The translations under genes were made by a program, and so were the position numbers. From NCBI RefSeq assembly GCF_047470865.1, contig NZ_JAZDRH010000007.1:67787-131786 (forward strand): a stretch of DNA of 64,000 nucleotides, read 5' to 3'. Below, one piece after another: positions 1 to 7,743 of the stretch. The notes under the pieces were generated by a model. That model had not been told where the DNA came from. It searched no databases and saw only the letters and a list, made by a program, of their open reading frames with translations. This stretch comes from JAZDRH01 sp047470865 (GTDB lineage Bacteria > Pseudomonadota > Gammaproteobacteria > Pseudomonadales > Pseudomonadaceae). Position 1 is the stretch's first letter; each line of letters opens with the position of its first letter.

Positions 1-1
1 T

Positions 2-346
2 GCCTCCTTGGCTGACCGCTATATTATTTTGGTCATTCCTATGATCATGGTGATGTTCCCGCTCTTTAAAATAGCTGGTCCTATCTACCGTTGGCGTATT
101 CGAGCGCGCACCTACCGTTGGTACAAGTACTTGCGTAACGTCGACCGCCGCTTTAATAACAACACCTTGCCAGAACATATCAATGACGAACTAGGTCGTT
201 TATATAAATTGCAAGACGAGCTTTCCAGCGTGCAAGTGCCACTTTCTTACACACATGAGCTGTACCAGTTACACTTGCATGTGCGCTACGTCATTGAGCG
301 CCTTGAGAAGTTTAAGCAACAGTCAAGCCAACCTGTGAGTGAATGA
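2..346 (+). CDS. C-terminal end of a TAXI-family TRAP transporter solute-binding protein (partial)
   Basis: The reading frame is open to the left window edge, so only the last ~115 residues are present. They hold one hydrophobic segment (around ILVIPMIMVMFPLFKIAG) followed by a basic stretch (RWRIRARTYRWYKYLR) and a helical tail. This matches the membrane-anchored C-terminus of the long TAXI-type TRAP solute-binding proteins of pseudomonads, in which the periplasmic binding domain is tethered to the inner membrane. The stop overlaps the start of yigZ in an ATGA, so the two are translationally coupled. The family call rests on the tail only; the binding domain is outside the window. Confidence 0.6.
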   Translation, partial: ASLADRYIILVIPMIMVMFPLFKIAGPIYRWRIRARTYRWYKYLRNVDRRFNNNTLPEHINDELGRLYKLQDELSSVQVPLSYTHELYQLHLHVRYVIERLEKFKQQSSQPVSE

Positions 347-933
347 ACCAGTTTACCTTAACCGCCTGCGCATCCTTTGAAGAGGATATTAAGAAAAGCC
401 GCTTTCTCACCTTAGCGGCACCGATTCAAACGCCACAAGACGCCATGCAGTTTCTTGCCCAGCACTCCGTAGCTGAGGCTACTCATAATTGCTGGGCTTG
501 GAAGTGTGGCGAACAACAATATCGTTTCAATGATGACGGAGAACCCAGTGGAACGGCTGGCAGACCTATACTGGCTGCCATTGAGGGGCAAAGCTGCGAT
601 TATCTGGTGGTGCTGGTTATTCGCTGGTATGGCGGCATTAAACTAGGCACTGGCGGATTAGCACGCGCCTATGGCGGTGGCGCCACAAAATGCCTACAAC
701 AGGCGCAGCTAACCCCCATAGTGCAACGCATTGCAGCCTATTGCGATTTAACTTTTGCAGACATTGAACGCTGCAAAAACCGTTTAGTACAGGCTGGCTG
801 TATCATTGAGCATGAAACATATAACGCACAAGGGGTGCATTTAACACTCAGCCTTGAAACCCATGTTTTAGATGAATTGAATCAACTGCTGGCTGACCTG
901 ACCCGCGGGCGCAGCCAAATTACTCGTCTATAA
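343..933 (+). CDS. yigZ: YigZ / IMPACT-family protein (UPF0029)
   Basis: This 196-residue protein has the two-domain YigZ layout. The N-terminal UPF0029/Impact domain carries the family hallmarks ATHNCWAW near residue 46, DDGEPSGTAGRPIL near 64 and VIRWYGGIKLGTGGL near 92. The C-terminal DUF1949-like ferredoxin-fold domain follows. Relatives are implicated in translation or ribosome-associated control, but the molecular role in bacteria is not settled. The start overlaps the preceding stop by four bases. YejK follows 16 bp downstream in the same direction, so the genes probably share a transcript. Confidence 0.93.
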   Translation: MNQFTLTACASFEEDIKKSRFLTLAAPIQTPQDAMQFLAQHSVAEATHNCWAWKCGEQQYRFNDDGEPSGTAGRPILAAIEGQSCDYLVVLVIRWYGGIKLGTGGLARAYGGGATKCLQQAQLTPIVQRIAAYCDLTFADIERCKNRLVQAGCIIEHETYNAQGVHLTLSLETHVLDELNQLLADLTRGRSQITRL

Positions 934-949
934 TCCTATTGAGTTTGAT

Positions 950-1957
950 ATGCCTATTCGCCATTGTATTGTCCACTTTATTGATAAAACACCTGATAGC
1001 AACACAGCTAGTTGCCAACTGGCCGAACAAAGCCTAGCTATTACTGACGCCTTAGAAAATTTAGTGGTGGATGTAAGTGAAAGCTATAACGCTAAGCCTA
1101 GCAAAGTATGGGGCTACTTCCAGCCAGATCAAACTGCTTACCCTTTTAGCCAATGGCTAGATAACTACGTTAAAGATCAACAAGACTTTGTGAGCTTTAG
1201 CCAACAAGCAACAGAGCAGTTAAAAACTCTAATGGAAGCTTCTAACCTCTCAGTAGGTGGCCATGTATTATTTGCACACTTTCAGCAAGGTATGACGCAA
1301 TATCTCACTATTGCTCTACTACATCATTCACAAGGTGTGAGTGTGACTGATCAACTCGCTATCCAAACTGCAAAGCATCTTGACTTTTCACAACTTCATT
1401 TAGCGGCACGTATCAACCTTTCAGAATGGCAAAATAACCAGCAATCAAAACAGTATATTTCCTTTATTAAAGGTAAAAATGGCAAGAAAGTCTCTGATTA
1501 CTTCCGTGATTTTATTGGTTGCCAAGAAGGTGTAGATGCTCCCAATGAAACACGCACCTTACTTAAAGCCTTTAGTGATTTCGTAGAAGACGAAGATCTT
1601 GCTGAAGAGCAAGCTAAGGAAAAAACAGATGCACTAGTAGACTATGCCAATACTCAAACCCGTCTAGGTAAACCTATGCAATTAGATGAGTTATCTGAAG
1701 TATTGGACGAAGAAAATCCACAAGCTTTTTATAATTACATTCGCCACAAAGACTATGGTTTATCGCCAAAAATCCCAGCTGATAAGAAAACACTCTCTCA
1801 ATTTCGCCGATTTACTGGACGGGCCGAAGGCTTATCCATTAGTTTTGAAGCCCATTTACTCGGTTCTAAAGTCGAATATGACGAAGATTCAGATCGGCTG
1901 ATTATTCACAAGCTGCCAACGAAACTTAAAGATCAACTTAAACGCACCAAGGAATAA
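950..1957 (+). CDS. yejK: Nucleoid-associated protein YejK (NdpA family)
   Basis: This 335-residue protein matches full-length YejK/NdpA. The start MPIRHCIVHFIDK and the conserved internal stretch around ISFIKGKNGKKVSDYFRDFI are typical. The family consists of acidic nucleoid-associated proteins; some phage homologues bind host RNA polymerase or gyrase. It lies 16 bp after yigZ and one base before the PPK2 gene, consistent with one operon. The protein is rich in Glu/Asp in its central part (DEDLAEEQAKEKTD), as usual in the family. Confidence 0.92.
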   Translation: MPIRHCIVHFIDKTPDSNTASCQLAEQSLAITDALENLVVDVSESYNAKPSKVWGYFQPDQTAYPFSQWLDNYVKDQQDFVSFSQQATEQLKTLMEASNLSVGGHVLFAHFQQGMTQYLTIALLHHSQGVSVTDQLAIQTAKHLDFSQLHLAARINLSEWQNNQQSKQYISFIKGKNGKKVSDYFRDFIGCQEGVDAPNETRTLLKAFSDFVEDEDLAEEQAKEKTDALVDYANTQTRLGKPMQLDELSEVLDEENPQAFYNYIRHKDYGLSPKIPADKKTLSQFRRFTGRAEGLSISFEAHLLGSKVEYDEDSDRLIIHKLPTKLKDQLKRTKE

Positions 1958-1958
1958 T

Positions 1959-2765
1959 ATGTCATCACTGAATGAGCTACTCGATCAGTGCACAACATTT
2001 ACCGATCTCAGCATCGACCCTGCACTCACTTTTGGGCTAGAAAAAAACTTAGCCGATGAGTTAGCGCAAAAAATTCGTGACGGCTTTGATTATCAACAGC
2101 AACTGTTATGGGCTAATCGTAGCCATTCAGTACTACTCTGGTTACAGGGCACGGACTGCTCAGGTAAAGATGGCGCTATTCGTAATTTATTACGCGGTTT
2201 AAACCCTCAAGGCGTGCGTGTGGGCGATTTCCAAAAACCTACCGCTGTACAACTACAGCAACCTTTTCTGCAGCGCTACCAAGAGCAGATTCCACCTGCA
2301 GGCTATATTAGCGTATTTAACCGCACACCTTACGAAGCTGTTGTCAGCGATCTAGCCGATGGCTTTATTAATGCTGAACAAGCAGACGCTCGTTTACAGC
2401 AGCTACATGAGTTTGAATTGTTGTTAAAAGCACGCAATTACCATGTACTTAAAGTTTATTTACATATTTCTAAAGACGAGCAAAAGCGTCGTCTAGAACA
2501 GCGGTTAATTAACCCTGAAAAACATTGGAAAATTTCAAGTAACGATCTTGCAGGGCATCAACGTTTTGAGGAAATTAGGACAAACTGGGCAGATATTTTA
2601 GGTAAAGCTAAAACAGATCAGCCTTGGTATATCATTCCATCTGACAACAAATGGCTACGCAATTTATTACTGGCTCAGTTACTGCATAGAACCTTTGCGC
2701 AACTTCCACTCACCTGGCCACAGCCAAGCTTGCCTTTTGGCTTAGAGGATTTAACCCGTCTATAG
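1959..2765 (+). CDS. PPK2-family polyphosphate:nucleotide phosphotransferase
   Basis: PPK2 enzymes move phosphate between polyphosphate and nucleotides in the cytoplasm. The protein has 268 residues, the single-domain length. Walker A GTDCSGKDG is at residues 64-72, the Walker B region ISVFNRTPYE at about 117-126, and the lid segment SKDEQKRRLEQRL with NPEKHWKIS near residue 180. The FNR/YE form of Walker B resembles the class III subgroup rather than FDRSWYN of classes I/II, so AMP/ADP phosphorylation is the most likely reaction. This is inference from sequence pattern. AAGGA precedes the ATG by 7 bases. A bidirectional terminator follows. Confidence 0.9.
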   Translation: MSSLNELLDQCTTFTDLSIDPALTFGLEKNLADELAQKIRDGFDYQQQLLWANRSHSVLLWLQGTDCSGKDGAIRNLLRGLNPQGVRVGDFQKPTAVQLQQPFLQRYQEQIPPAGYISVFNRTPYEAVVSDLADGFINAEQADARLQQLHEFELLLKARNYHVLKVYLHISKDEQKRRLEQRLINPEKHWKISSNDLAGHQRFEEIRTNWADILGKAKTDQPWYIIPSDNKWLRNLLLAQLLHRTFAQLPLTWPQPSLPFGLEDLTRL

Positions 2766-2779
2766 GTAACTCGAATGCT

Positions 2780-2818
2780 AAAAAAAGCACTCAATAGTTC
2801 ATATTGAGTGCTTTTTTA
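2780..2818. terminator. Bidirectional intrinsic terminator between PPK2 and fur
   Basis: The inverted repeat AAGCACTCAAT / ATTGAGTGCTT has a 7-base loop, with an A-run on the left and a T-run on the right. It can therefore end transcription from both the plus-strand PPK2 gene and the convergent fur gene. Confidence 0.9.
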
Positions 2819-2825
2819 TGAGCTG

Positions 2826-3233
2826 TTACTTATCCTTTTTTTTCACATAAAGTACTAGATTATGGTCTAACAACTCATAGCCCATAGCTTCTACTATTTC
2901 ATGCTGACGACGTTCAATTTCGTCGTCAAAGAACTCGATCACTTCACCCGTTTCTGTGCAGACAATATGGTCATGATGTTTACCATCATCTAATTCAAAA
3001 ACAGCATGCCCGCCGGCAAAGTTGTGACGTATGACCAAGCCCGCTGCTTCAAATTGCGTCAATACGCGATACACTGTAGCCAAACCAACATCTTCGCCAG
3101 CATCAATTAATGCCTTGTAAACATCTTCCGCACTCATGTGGCGTGGGTTAGATGCATCAAGAATTTGCATGATTTTGACGCGAGGCAAAGTTACCTTTAA
3201 ACCCGCTTTACGTAATTCAATATTTTCCGCCAT
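2826..3233 (-). CDS. fur: Ferric uptake regulator Fur
   Basis: Fur is an Fe(II)-responsive DNA-binding repressor. The ATG at 3233 gives MAENIELRKAGLKVTLPR, the usual start in pseudomonads, and a 135-residue protein; the open frame continues upstream, but that extension has no counterpart in the family. Recognition helix region: LATVYRVLTQFEAAGLV near residue 50. Metal-site motifs: HHDHIVC near 87 and the C-terminal HNLVLYV. The second CxxC zinc motif is absent, as in pseudomonad Fur. It is divergent from bamE, the conserved Pseudomonas arrangement. No convincing Fur box is visible in its own 93-bp upstream region. Confidence 0.97.
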   Translation of the reverse strand: MAENIELRKAGLKVTLPRVKIMQILDASNPRHMSAEDVYKALIDAGEDVGLATVYRVLTQFEAAGLVIRHNFAGGHAVFELDDGKHHDHIVCTETGEVIEFFDDEIERRQHEIVEAMGYELLDHNLVLYVKKKDK

Positions 3234-3256
3234 AGTTTGTTTCTCGCTAATGCCGC

Positions 3257-3285
3257 TTCGCAGGACGCTGCAATGCAGGTATGAT
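3257..3285 (+). promoter_or_regulatory. Candidate sigma-70 promoter for bamE
   Basis: TATGAT at 3280-3285 is a good -10. A weak -35 (TTCGCA, 3257-3262) lies 17 bp upstream. The predicted start is about 35 bases before the bamE ATG, inside the short fur/bamE divergent gap. Confidence 0.45.
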
Positions 3286-3326
3286 GAACACAAATTTGTT
3301 ACCAAGATAATGGAAGTCTGCTGCTG

Positions 3327-3860
3327 ATGCAAAATTCTAAACACTTGTTATGCTGTCTTTCACTAACTGGCCTACTTGCATTAACCGGTTGTTCATTCCC
3401 CGGTGTGTATAAAGTTGATATCCAACAGGGTAACGTAGTTACTCAAGATATGGTAGACCAATTACGCCCAGGCATGACTATGCCACAGGTTCGTTACATT
3501 ATGGGTTCACCGTTAGTCAGTGACACCTTTAACACTCGCCGCTGGGACTACATCTATAGCATTCAGTTAGGCAATAAAAAACGCCAACAAGAACGCATTA
3601 GCTTATTGTTTGACTCCAATGATCGGTTAATTGCGCTGGGGGGGGACTTTAAGCCAGGTGTAAGCCGTGACGAAGCTATTTTAGGCGCTGAGTCTGGTGT
3701 AACTAGCTTTCCTGCTGGTGTAAATCAAGAGCCTTTATCTGAGCCAACACAGCAGCCTAAACAGCCTGCTACGCCTGCTGGCGAGCTAGAAAAGCAGTTA
3801 CAAGAAGAACTTGATAGCACCCAACAAGAAGCCACACCTACGCCACGATCAATTGAGTAA
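3327..3860 (+). CDS. bamE: Outer membrane assembly lipoprotein BamE (OmlA/SmpA)
   Basis: BamE is the small lipoprotein of the BAM complex that inserts beta-barrel proteins into the outer membrane. The signal peptide ends in lipobox LTGC (Cys22). The SmpA/OmlA domain follows with the family motifs QDMVDQLRPGMTMPQVRYIMGSP (split across residues 41-63) and RRWDYIYSI near 72. The Pro/Gln/Thr-rich C-terminal tail from about residue 125 is longer than in E. coli BamE but usual for pseudomonads. The gene is divergent from fur. Its start overlaps the fur-side open frame but not fur itself. Confidence 0.94.
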   Translation: MQNSKHLLCCLSLTGLLALTGCSFPGVYKVDIQQGNVVTQDMVDQLRPGMTMPQVRYIMGSPLVSDTFNTRRWDYIYSIQLGNKKRQQERISLLFDSNDRLIALGGDFKPGVSRDEAILGAESGVTSFPAGVNQEPLSEPTQQPKQPATPAGELEKQLQEELDSTQQEATPTPRSIE

Positions 3861-3877
3861 TACAATCAGAATCCCTG

Positions 3878-3900
3878 CTAGCAACATAGCCTGTTGCTAG
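3878..3900. repeat. Perfect hairpin in the convergent bamE/rnfH gap
   Basis: CTAGCAACA and TGTTGCTAG form a perfect 9-bp stem with loop TAGCC, just after the bamE stop. No T-run follows on either side, so it is not a canonical intrinsic terminator. It may protect mRNA 3' ends. Confidence 0.5.
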
Positions 3901-3974
3901 TAATGGGACTGTGCGCTATTAAGCAAAAGTAATAGGTTTAATCTAAAGAGTTTTTTATAAAATACCCTATTTAA

Positions 3975-4295
3975 CTATTTGCTATTACTTTCGGCTGCGC
4001 GTCTAGCAGCAGCTTCGGCTGCACGGCGCTTACGCACTTCTTTAGGATCAGCCAGCAAAGGTCGATAAATCTCTACACGTTGCCCTTCCTCAATCACCTG
4101 TTCTTCTGGATTCATCACGGCTTTACCAAAAATGCCTAACTTAGCTGTTGCTAAATCTAAGCCTGCAAAGTCTTTATCTAGCTGTGATAACAACGCAGCT
4201 TGACGCACTGTTGTGTCTGGGCTTACGGATAAACGAACAATCTTTTGCTTATCCGCCAATGCATAAACCACTTCAATTTCAATTGTATTAGCCAT
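3975..4295 (-). CDS. rnfH: RnfH-family protein (ubiquitin-like fold)
   Basis: The chosen start is the ATG at 4295 (MANTIEIEVVYALADKQ), the usual RnfH beginning, giving 106 residues. Conserved features are VYALADKQ, the LGIFGKAV segment and GQRVEIYRPLLADPKEVRKRRAA near the C-terminus, followed by a basic Ala/Arg tail. RnfH has a beta-grasp fold and its biochemical role is unclear despite the Rnf name. The start lies inside the last codons of ratA (8-bp overlap), so translation is probably coupled. Confidence 0.92.
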   Translation of the reverse strand: MANTIEIEVVYALADKQKIVRLSVSPDTTVRQAALLSQLDKDFAGLDLATAKLGIFGKAVMNPEEQVIEEGQRVEIYRPLLADPKEVRKRRAAEAAARRAAESNSK

Positions 4296-4722
4296 AAAGT
4301 TGCTTAGCTCGTGCGCAAAATGCATCCACCATAGTATTGGCAGCCTGAGTAAACAAAGGACCTAAGGTTGCCTTAATAAGCATTCCTTTATAGTCAAAAT
4401 CCATTTCTAAACTAATTTTACAGGCTGACTCATTTAGTGCTTTAAAAGTCCAAATACCAGTCATGTGTGAGAACGGGCCATCCACTAAAGATAAGCGTAT
4501 CTGCTCGCCTGGAATCATCTCATTACGAGTACTAAAGGTTTGCTTAACCCCAAGCTTGGCTACTGTAATACTCGCCATAAGCGCAGTTTCACTGCTTTCT
4601 AGCAAACTAGTAGCGGCACACCATGGCAGAAATTCTGGATAGCGCTGCACATCATTAACTAATTCATACATTTGTAGCGCGGTATAGGGTAGTAAGGCTG
4701 TGCGTTCGATATGTATACTCAT
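4288..4722 (-). CDS. ratA: RatA / COQ10-type START-domain protein
   Basis: This 144-residue single-domain polyketide-cyclase/START-fold protein shows the family pattern: YTALQMYELVNDVQRYPEFLPWC at residues ~13-35 (split), a central GPFSHMTGIW and a C-terminal MVDAFCARAKQLYG. Bacterial members are named RatA after a reported effect on ribosome subunit association, while the closest eukaryotic relatives (Coq10) bind ubiquinone, so the true function is open. The ratA-rnfH pair beside smpB is a conserved gammaproteobacterial locus, divergent from smpB. Confidence 0.92.
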   Translation of the reverse strand: MSIHIERTALLPYTALQMYELVNDVQRYPEFLPWCAATSLLESSETALMASITVAKLGVKQTFSTRNEMIPGEQIRLSLVDGPFSHMTGIWTFKALNESACKISLEMDFDYKGMLIKATLGPLFTQAANTMVDAFCARAKQLYG

Positions 4723-4864
4723 TGGCGCTCTTTTTCGTTAGAAAGTGCATTTAGCACTATTGCTAAAGTAAAATATTAGGCATTATTGTCAGCTATTCGT
4801 TTGAGTCTCTCAAGCATCACTTACCTAAAGCACGTTGCCTATCGCCAACAACATGCTAAATCCT

Positions 4865-4870
4865 TATAAT
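4865..4870 (+). promoter_or_regulatory. Perfect -10 hexamer abutting the smpB start codon
   Basis: TATAAT ends 7 bases before the A of the smpB ATG (4878), so transcription would begin at or next to the start codon. No good -35 is seen at 16-18 bp; TTGCCT at 4835-4840 is 24 bp away. No Shine-Dalgarno sequence lies at workable distance. Confidence 0.5.
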
Positions 4871-4877
4871 GCAGGCT

Positions 4878-5357
4878 ATGGCTAAACAAAAGAAAACATC
4901 CCCAGGTAACATCGCGCAAAATAAAAAAGCGCTGCATGATTACTTTATTGAAGAACGCTTTGAAGCAGGCGTAGCGCTCGCTGGCTGGGAAGTCAAAAGC
5001 TTACGCGCGGGCAAAGCACATTTAACGGATTGCTATGTTCTCTTAAAAGATGGCGAAGCCTACCTTATTGGTAGTCATATTACGCCTTTAATGACAGCTA
5101 GCACACATGTGATTGCCGATCCTATTCGCACGCGTAAATTATTACTTAAAGGCCGTGAGCTGGAAAAGATATTTACCGCAGTGCAGCAAAAAGGCTATAC
5201 CTGTGTTGCACTTTCCCTTTATTGGAAAAAACATCTGGTTAAATGTGAAATAGCACTGGCTAAAGGTAAAAAAGATCACGATAAACGTCATGTCCTAAAA
5301 GAGCGTGATGCCAACCGTGAAATGCAACGCGAGTTTCGCCAAACCAATTTAAAATAA
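4878..5357 (+). CDS. smpB: SsrA-binding protein SmpB
   Basis: SmpB carries tmRNA to stalled ribosomes for trans-translation. The ATG at 4878 gives MAKQKKTSPG, the normal pseudomonad start (159 residues); an in-frame ATG three codons earlier sits within the -10 box and is unlikely. Family motifs: IAQNKKALHDYFIEERFEAG, GWEVKSLRAGKAHL, TRKLLLKGRELEK, YWKKHLVKCEIALAKGKK and the basic C-terminal tail (RHVLKERDANREMQR). The RNA gene ssrA is not in this window. The second rescue factor, arfA, is encoded at 58151. Confidence 0.97.
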   Translation: MAKQKKTSPGNIAQNKKALHDYFIEERFEAGVALAGWEVKSLRAGKAHLTDCYVLLKDGEAYLIGSHITPLMTASTHVIADPIRTRKLLLKGRELEKIFTAVQQKGYTCVALSLYWKKHLVKCEIALAKGKKDHDKRHVLKERDANREMQREFRQTNLK

Positions 5358-5377
5358 AACGCTCTATTGAGCGTTTT
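5356..5377. terminator. Intrinsic terminator between smpB and the yqhD-like gene
   Basis: AAAACGCTC / GAGCGTTTT with loop TATT overlaps the smpB stop codon. The A- and T-runs make it usable from both convergent genes. Confidence 0.88.
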
Positions 5378-5385
5378 ATATAAAA

Positions 5386-6543
5386 CTACAAACTTGCTCG
5401 TAATACGCGCTCACACACCTCTGGCGTAACATTACGTTGCTCACCTAAGGCTGTCATTTTATGCGCCTGTAGTTGCGCAATCACAGGCTCAATAATCTCG
5501 CTACCTAGTTGGTAATCTTTCAAATAGGTTTTCACCCCTACACGCTCAAAAAATGCCCTTGTATTGGCTATTGCTTGCTGTATTTTCTGCTCGTCGTTAC
5601 CTTGGGTTATCTGCCACACGCGCTCGGCATACTGTACAAGTTTGCCATGCTTGGCTTGACGCATTTCAGCTAACATGGAAGGCAGAATAATAGCCAAGGT
5701 TTGTGCATGATCTAAGCCATAAAGCGCCGTTAACTCATGCCCAAGCATATGTGTTGACCAATCTTGTGGAACACCGCAACCAATCAAACCATTAAGTGCC
5801 AGAGTAGCTGTCCACATTAAGTTAGCGCGCGCTTCATAATTATCCGTTTGCGTTACTGCTGTTTCGCCTTGCTCAATCAAGGTTAGTAGCAAGCCCTCTG
5901 CAAAGCGATCTTGCACAGGCGCTTGAGCTGGATAGGTTAAGTACTGCTCCACCACATGCACAAAGGCATCCACTACCCCATTAGCGACCTGTTTGGCAGG
6001 TAAACTATAGGTTTTAGTGGGATCTAAAATAGAAAATTGAGGATAAAGCAGATCGCTTTTGAAGGATAGCTTACTTTGTGTGGCACGCTGAGTAATAACT
6101 CCACCACGGTTCATCTCTGATCCTGTAGCTGGCAAAGTTAACACACTAGCCAATGGCAAAGCCTGTGTAATACTACGCCCACCTGTAAGCATAATTTCCC
6201 ATGTGTCACCTGGATAAAGTGCCGCTGCCGCAACAAACTTAGTGCCATCGATCACAGAACCACCACCAACAGCTAAGAGAAAATTACGCTGCTCAGCCTT
6301 TACTTGCGATACGGCTTTACTTAAGGTTTCAAAAGAGGGATTAGGCTCTATCCCAGAAAAATAACTGACGTCACGTGCACCTAGTGCTTGGCGTACCTCA
6401 TTTAAAGTACCGTTTTTTTCGGCACTAGCACCACCATACAATACCAATATCTTGGCATCTTTAGGTACCAGTTGATCCAACTGACTAATAGTATCTTTAC
6501 CAAAACAAATACGTGTTGGGTTATAAAAATTAAAATTATTCAT
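5386..6543 (-). CDS. yqhD: YqhD-type NADPH-dependent iron-containing alcohol dehydrogenase / aldehyde reductase
   Basis: This 385-residue protein aligns along its whole length with E. coli YqhD, which reduces short-chain and lipid-peroxidation aldehydes with NADPH. Visible features: start MNNFNFYNPTRICFGK, nucleotide-binding GGGSVIDGTKF near residue 94, metal-binding GVVDAFVHVVEQY near 188, and MLGHELTALYGLDHAQTLA near 262, which supplies the metal-ligand histidines. Butanol dehydrogenase BdhA is the nearest alternative subgroup. The gene is monocistronic between terminators. Its cellular role is probably aldehyde detoxification, inferred from the family. Confidence 0.9.
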   Translation of the reverse strand: MNNFNFYNPTRICFGKDTISQLDQLVPKDAKILVLYGGASAEKNGTLNEVRQALGARDVSYFSGIEPNPSFETLSKAVSQVKAEQRNFLLAVGGGSVIDGTKFVAAAALYPGDTWEIMLTGGRSITQALPLASVLTLPATGSEMNRGGVITQRATQSKLSFKSDLLYPQFSILDPTKTYSLPAKQVANGVVDAFVHVVEQYLTYPAQAPVQDRFAEGLLLTLIEQGETAVTQTDNYEARANLMWTATLALNGLIGCGVPQDWSTHMLGHELTALYGLDHAQTLAIILPSMLAEMRQAKHGKLVQYAERVWQITQGNDEQKIQQAIANTRAFFERVGVKTYLKDYQLGSEIIEPVIAQLQAHKMTALGEQRNVTPEVCERVLRASL

Positions 6544-6603
6544 TACATAACTCCATCAGGCTAGCGTTCAGGATAAAGCATCTTAATTTAGGATAGCAAA
6601 ACA

Positions 6604-6632
6604 AAAACGCCGCTAATTAATAGCGGCGTTTT
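6604..6632 (-). terminator. Intrinsic terminator downstream of the loiP-like gene
   Basis: AAAACGCCGCTA / TAGCGGCGTTTT with loop ATTAA. Read on the minus strand it ends in a U-run, 24 bases after the metalloprotease stop codon. Confidence 0.88.
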
Positions 6633-6655
6633 GTGTCACAGCTAACAGCAAGTAA

Positions 6656-7423
6656 TTAACGCTTACCTGCTTTTTGCTCTTTCAAGCGAGTGCGCATATT
6701 TTCTACACGATCATTTGAAGATGGGTGAGAGCTTAATAGGCTACCTTCACCGCCATCCATTTTCGCGAATTTTTCAAATGCAGTCACTAAACCTTCGCGC
6801 TTAATACCACGCTTGGTTAGGTAATTAAAAGAGAAGGTATCTGCTTCAGTTTCATTTGCTTGTGAGAACTGTGCATTAACGAATGCCTCACCTAATTGAC
6901 CGTACTCTGAATTAGATAAGTTAGCTAAAGCTTCGTTGCCAGAGTTCGCAGCTGCTGTACGCGCTAAACTTGCCATGTAAGCAGTTTTCATGCGGCTTTT
7001 TGAGTGACCTAATGCAACGTGACCGATCTCGTGACCTAAAACGCCTTCTAGTTCGTTGTCAGTCATTACGTCCATCAACTTGCTGTACACACGGATACAA
7101 CCGTTAGCCATTGCCCATGCGTTCAATTCATCAGTCATATAAACTTTATAGTTTAATGGTACGCCATCAATATTATTGCCTAGATTTTTAGCAATTTTAT
7201 TCAAGCGTTGCGTATATTTGCTGTTAGCAGGAGCAATAGTTTCGCGGGCATCAAACTCTTGGCAAGCACCATCAGCCATTTTGCGAGCATCTGCATCGCT
7301 AAAAGTAGCTACTTGGAAGGCTTGAGCACCTAGTCCCATTAGGTCTGTGGTATCCATTGTTTTACAGCCACTTAAAAGAGTAACTGCTGCCACTGTAGCA
7401 ACAGAAAGCTTAGCCAGTTTCAT
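6656..7423 (-). CDS. loiP: LoiP-type M48 metalloprotease lipoprotein
   Basis: This 255-residue lipoprotein has a signal peptide with lipobox LSGC (Cys20). The M48 catalytic motif HEIGH lies in GVLGHEIGHVALGHSKSR near residue 131, and the third zinc ligand is in NETEADTFSF near 190. It matches E. coli LoiP (YggG) from CKTMDTTDLMG through YKVYMTDELNAWAMANGCIRVY to the C-terminus. LoiP is an outer-membrane metalloprotease that cleaves Phe-Phe bonds under low osmolarity and can work with BepA. Substrates here are unknown. It has its own terminator and a 320-bp upstream gap. Confidence 0.9.
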   Translation of the reverse strand: MKLAKLSVATVAAVTLLSGCKTMDTTDLMGLGAQAFQVATFSDADARKMADGACQEFDARETIAPANSKYTQRLNKIAKNLGNNIDGVPLNYKVYMTDELNAWAMANGCIRVYSKLMDVMTDNELEGVLGHEIGHVALGHSKSRMKTAYMASLARTAAANSGNEALANLSNSEYGQLGEAFVNAQFSQANETEADTFSFNYLTKRGIKREGLVTAFEKFAKMDGGEGSLLSSHPSSNDRVENMRTRLKEQKAGKR

Positions 7424-7686
7424 AATGTATCCTTATACAATTTTTGAAATATAAATACCCCAGCGAATCTTAACCTAAGCGTCTGGTTAAAAGCAGCATC
7501 TACTTAGATTATTGTGTCATTTTATTTAAAATTGTTATTTTTGTTTGCAGAGATCAAAGTATTTAACAACTAAAAGTTAATTAAGTATCAGTTTTGACAA
7601 TACTTCTTTAGATAGGACTAAAAATAAATAGTCAAAATACAATCGGATTTTAAAGAATAGTCACTGTTATCCAACACTCGACTAGA

Positions 7687-7715
7687 TTGACAACCAGCGT
7701 AGACTTCAATATTGT
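7687..7715 (+). promoter_or_regulatory. Sigma-70 promoter of the MarR-family gene
   Basis: A perfect -35 TTGACA (7687-7692) is separated by 17 bp from TATTGT (7710-7715). The predicted start is near 7722, about 20 bases before the ATG. Confidence 0.6.
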
Positions 7716-7737
7716 TTACCAGTTAACAAAATGGTAA
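7712..7737. promoter_or_regulatory. Candidate MarR operator (nested inverted repeats)
   Basis: Two dyads overlap the -10 and start site: TTACCA-N10-TGGTAA (7716-7737) and TTGTT-N8-AACAA (7712-7729), around the palindrome GTTAAC. The position is right for autorepression by the adjacent MarR protein. Assignment is inference from location and symmetry. Confidence 0.4.
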
Positions 7738-7743
7738 TAGTCA

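Larger units (their letters stand above)
7424..7743. other. 320-bp gap between loiP and the MarR gene
   Basis: This AT-rich divergent intergenic region has no open frame of note. It holds two TTGACA hexamers: one at 7594-7599 with a poor partner (TAAAAT, 19-bp spacer), and one at 7687-7692 with a better partner, listed separately as the marR promoter. The operator-like dyad at 7712-7737 is at its right end. Confidence 0.6.

Noticed and set aside
3234..3326. Fur box in the fur/bamE gap
   Set aside because: No 19-bp GATAATGAT-like palindrome could be found by eye.
4288..4722. ratA-rnfH as a toxin-antitoxin pair
   Set aside because: The name suggests it, but the genes are conserved housekeeping neighbours of smpB and the family is START-fold/COQ10-like; no antitoxin-like DNA-binding features in RnfH.
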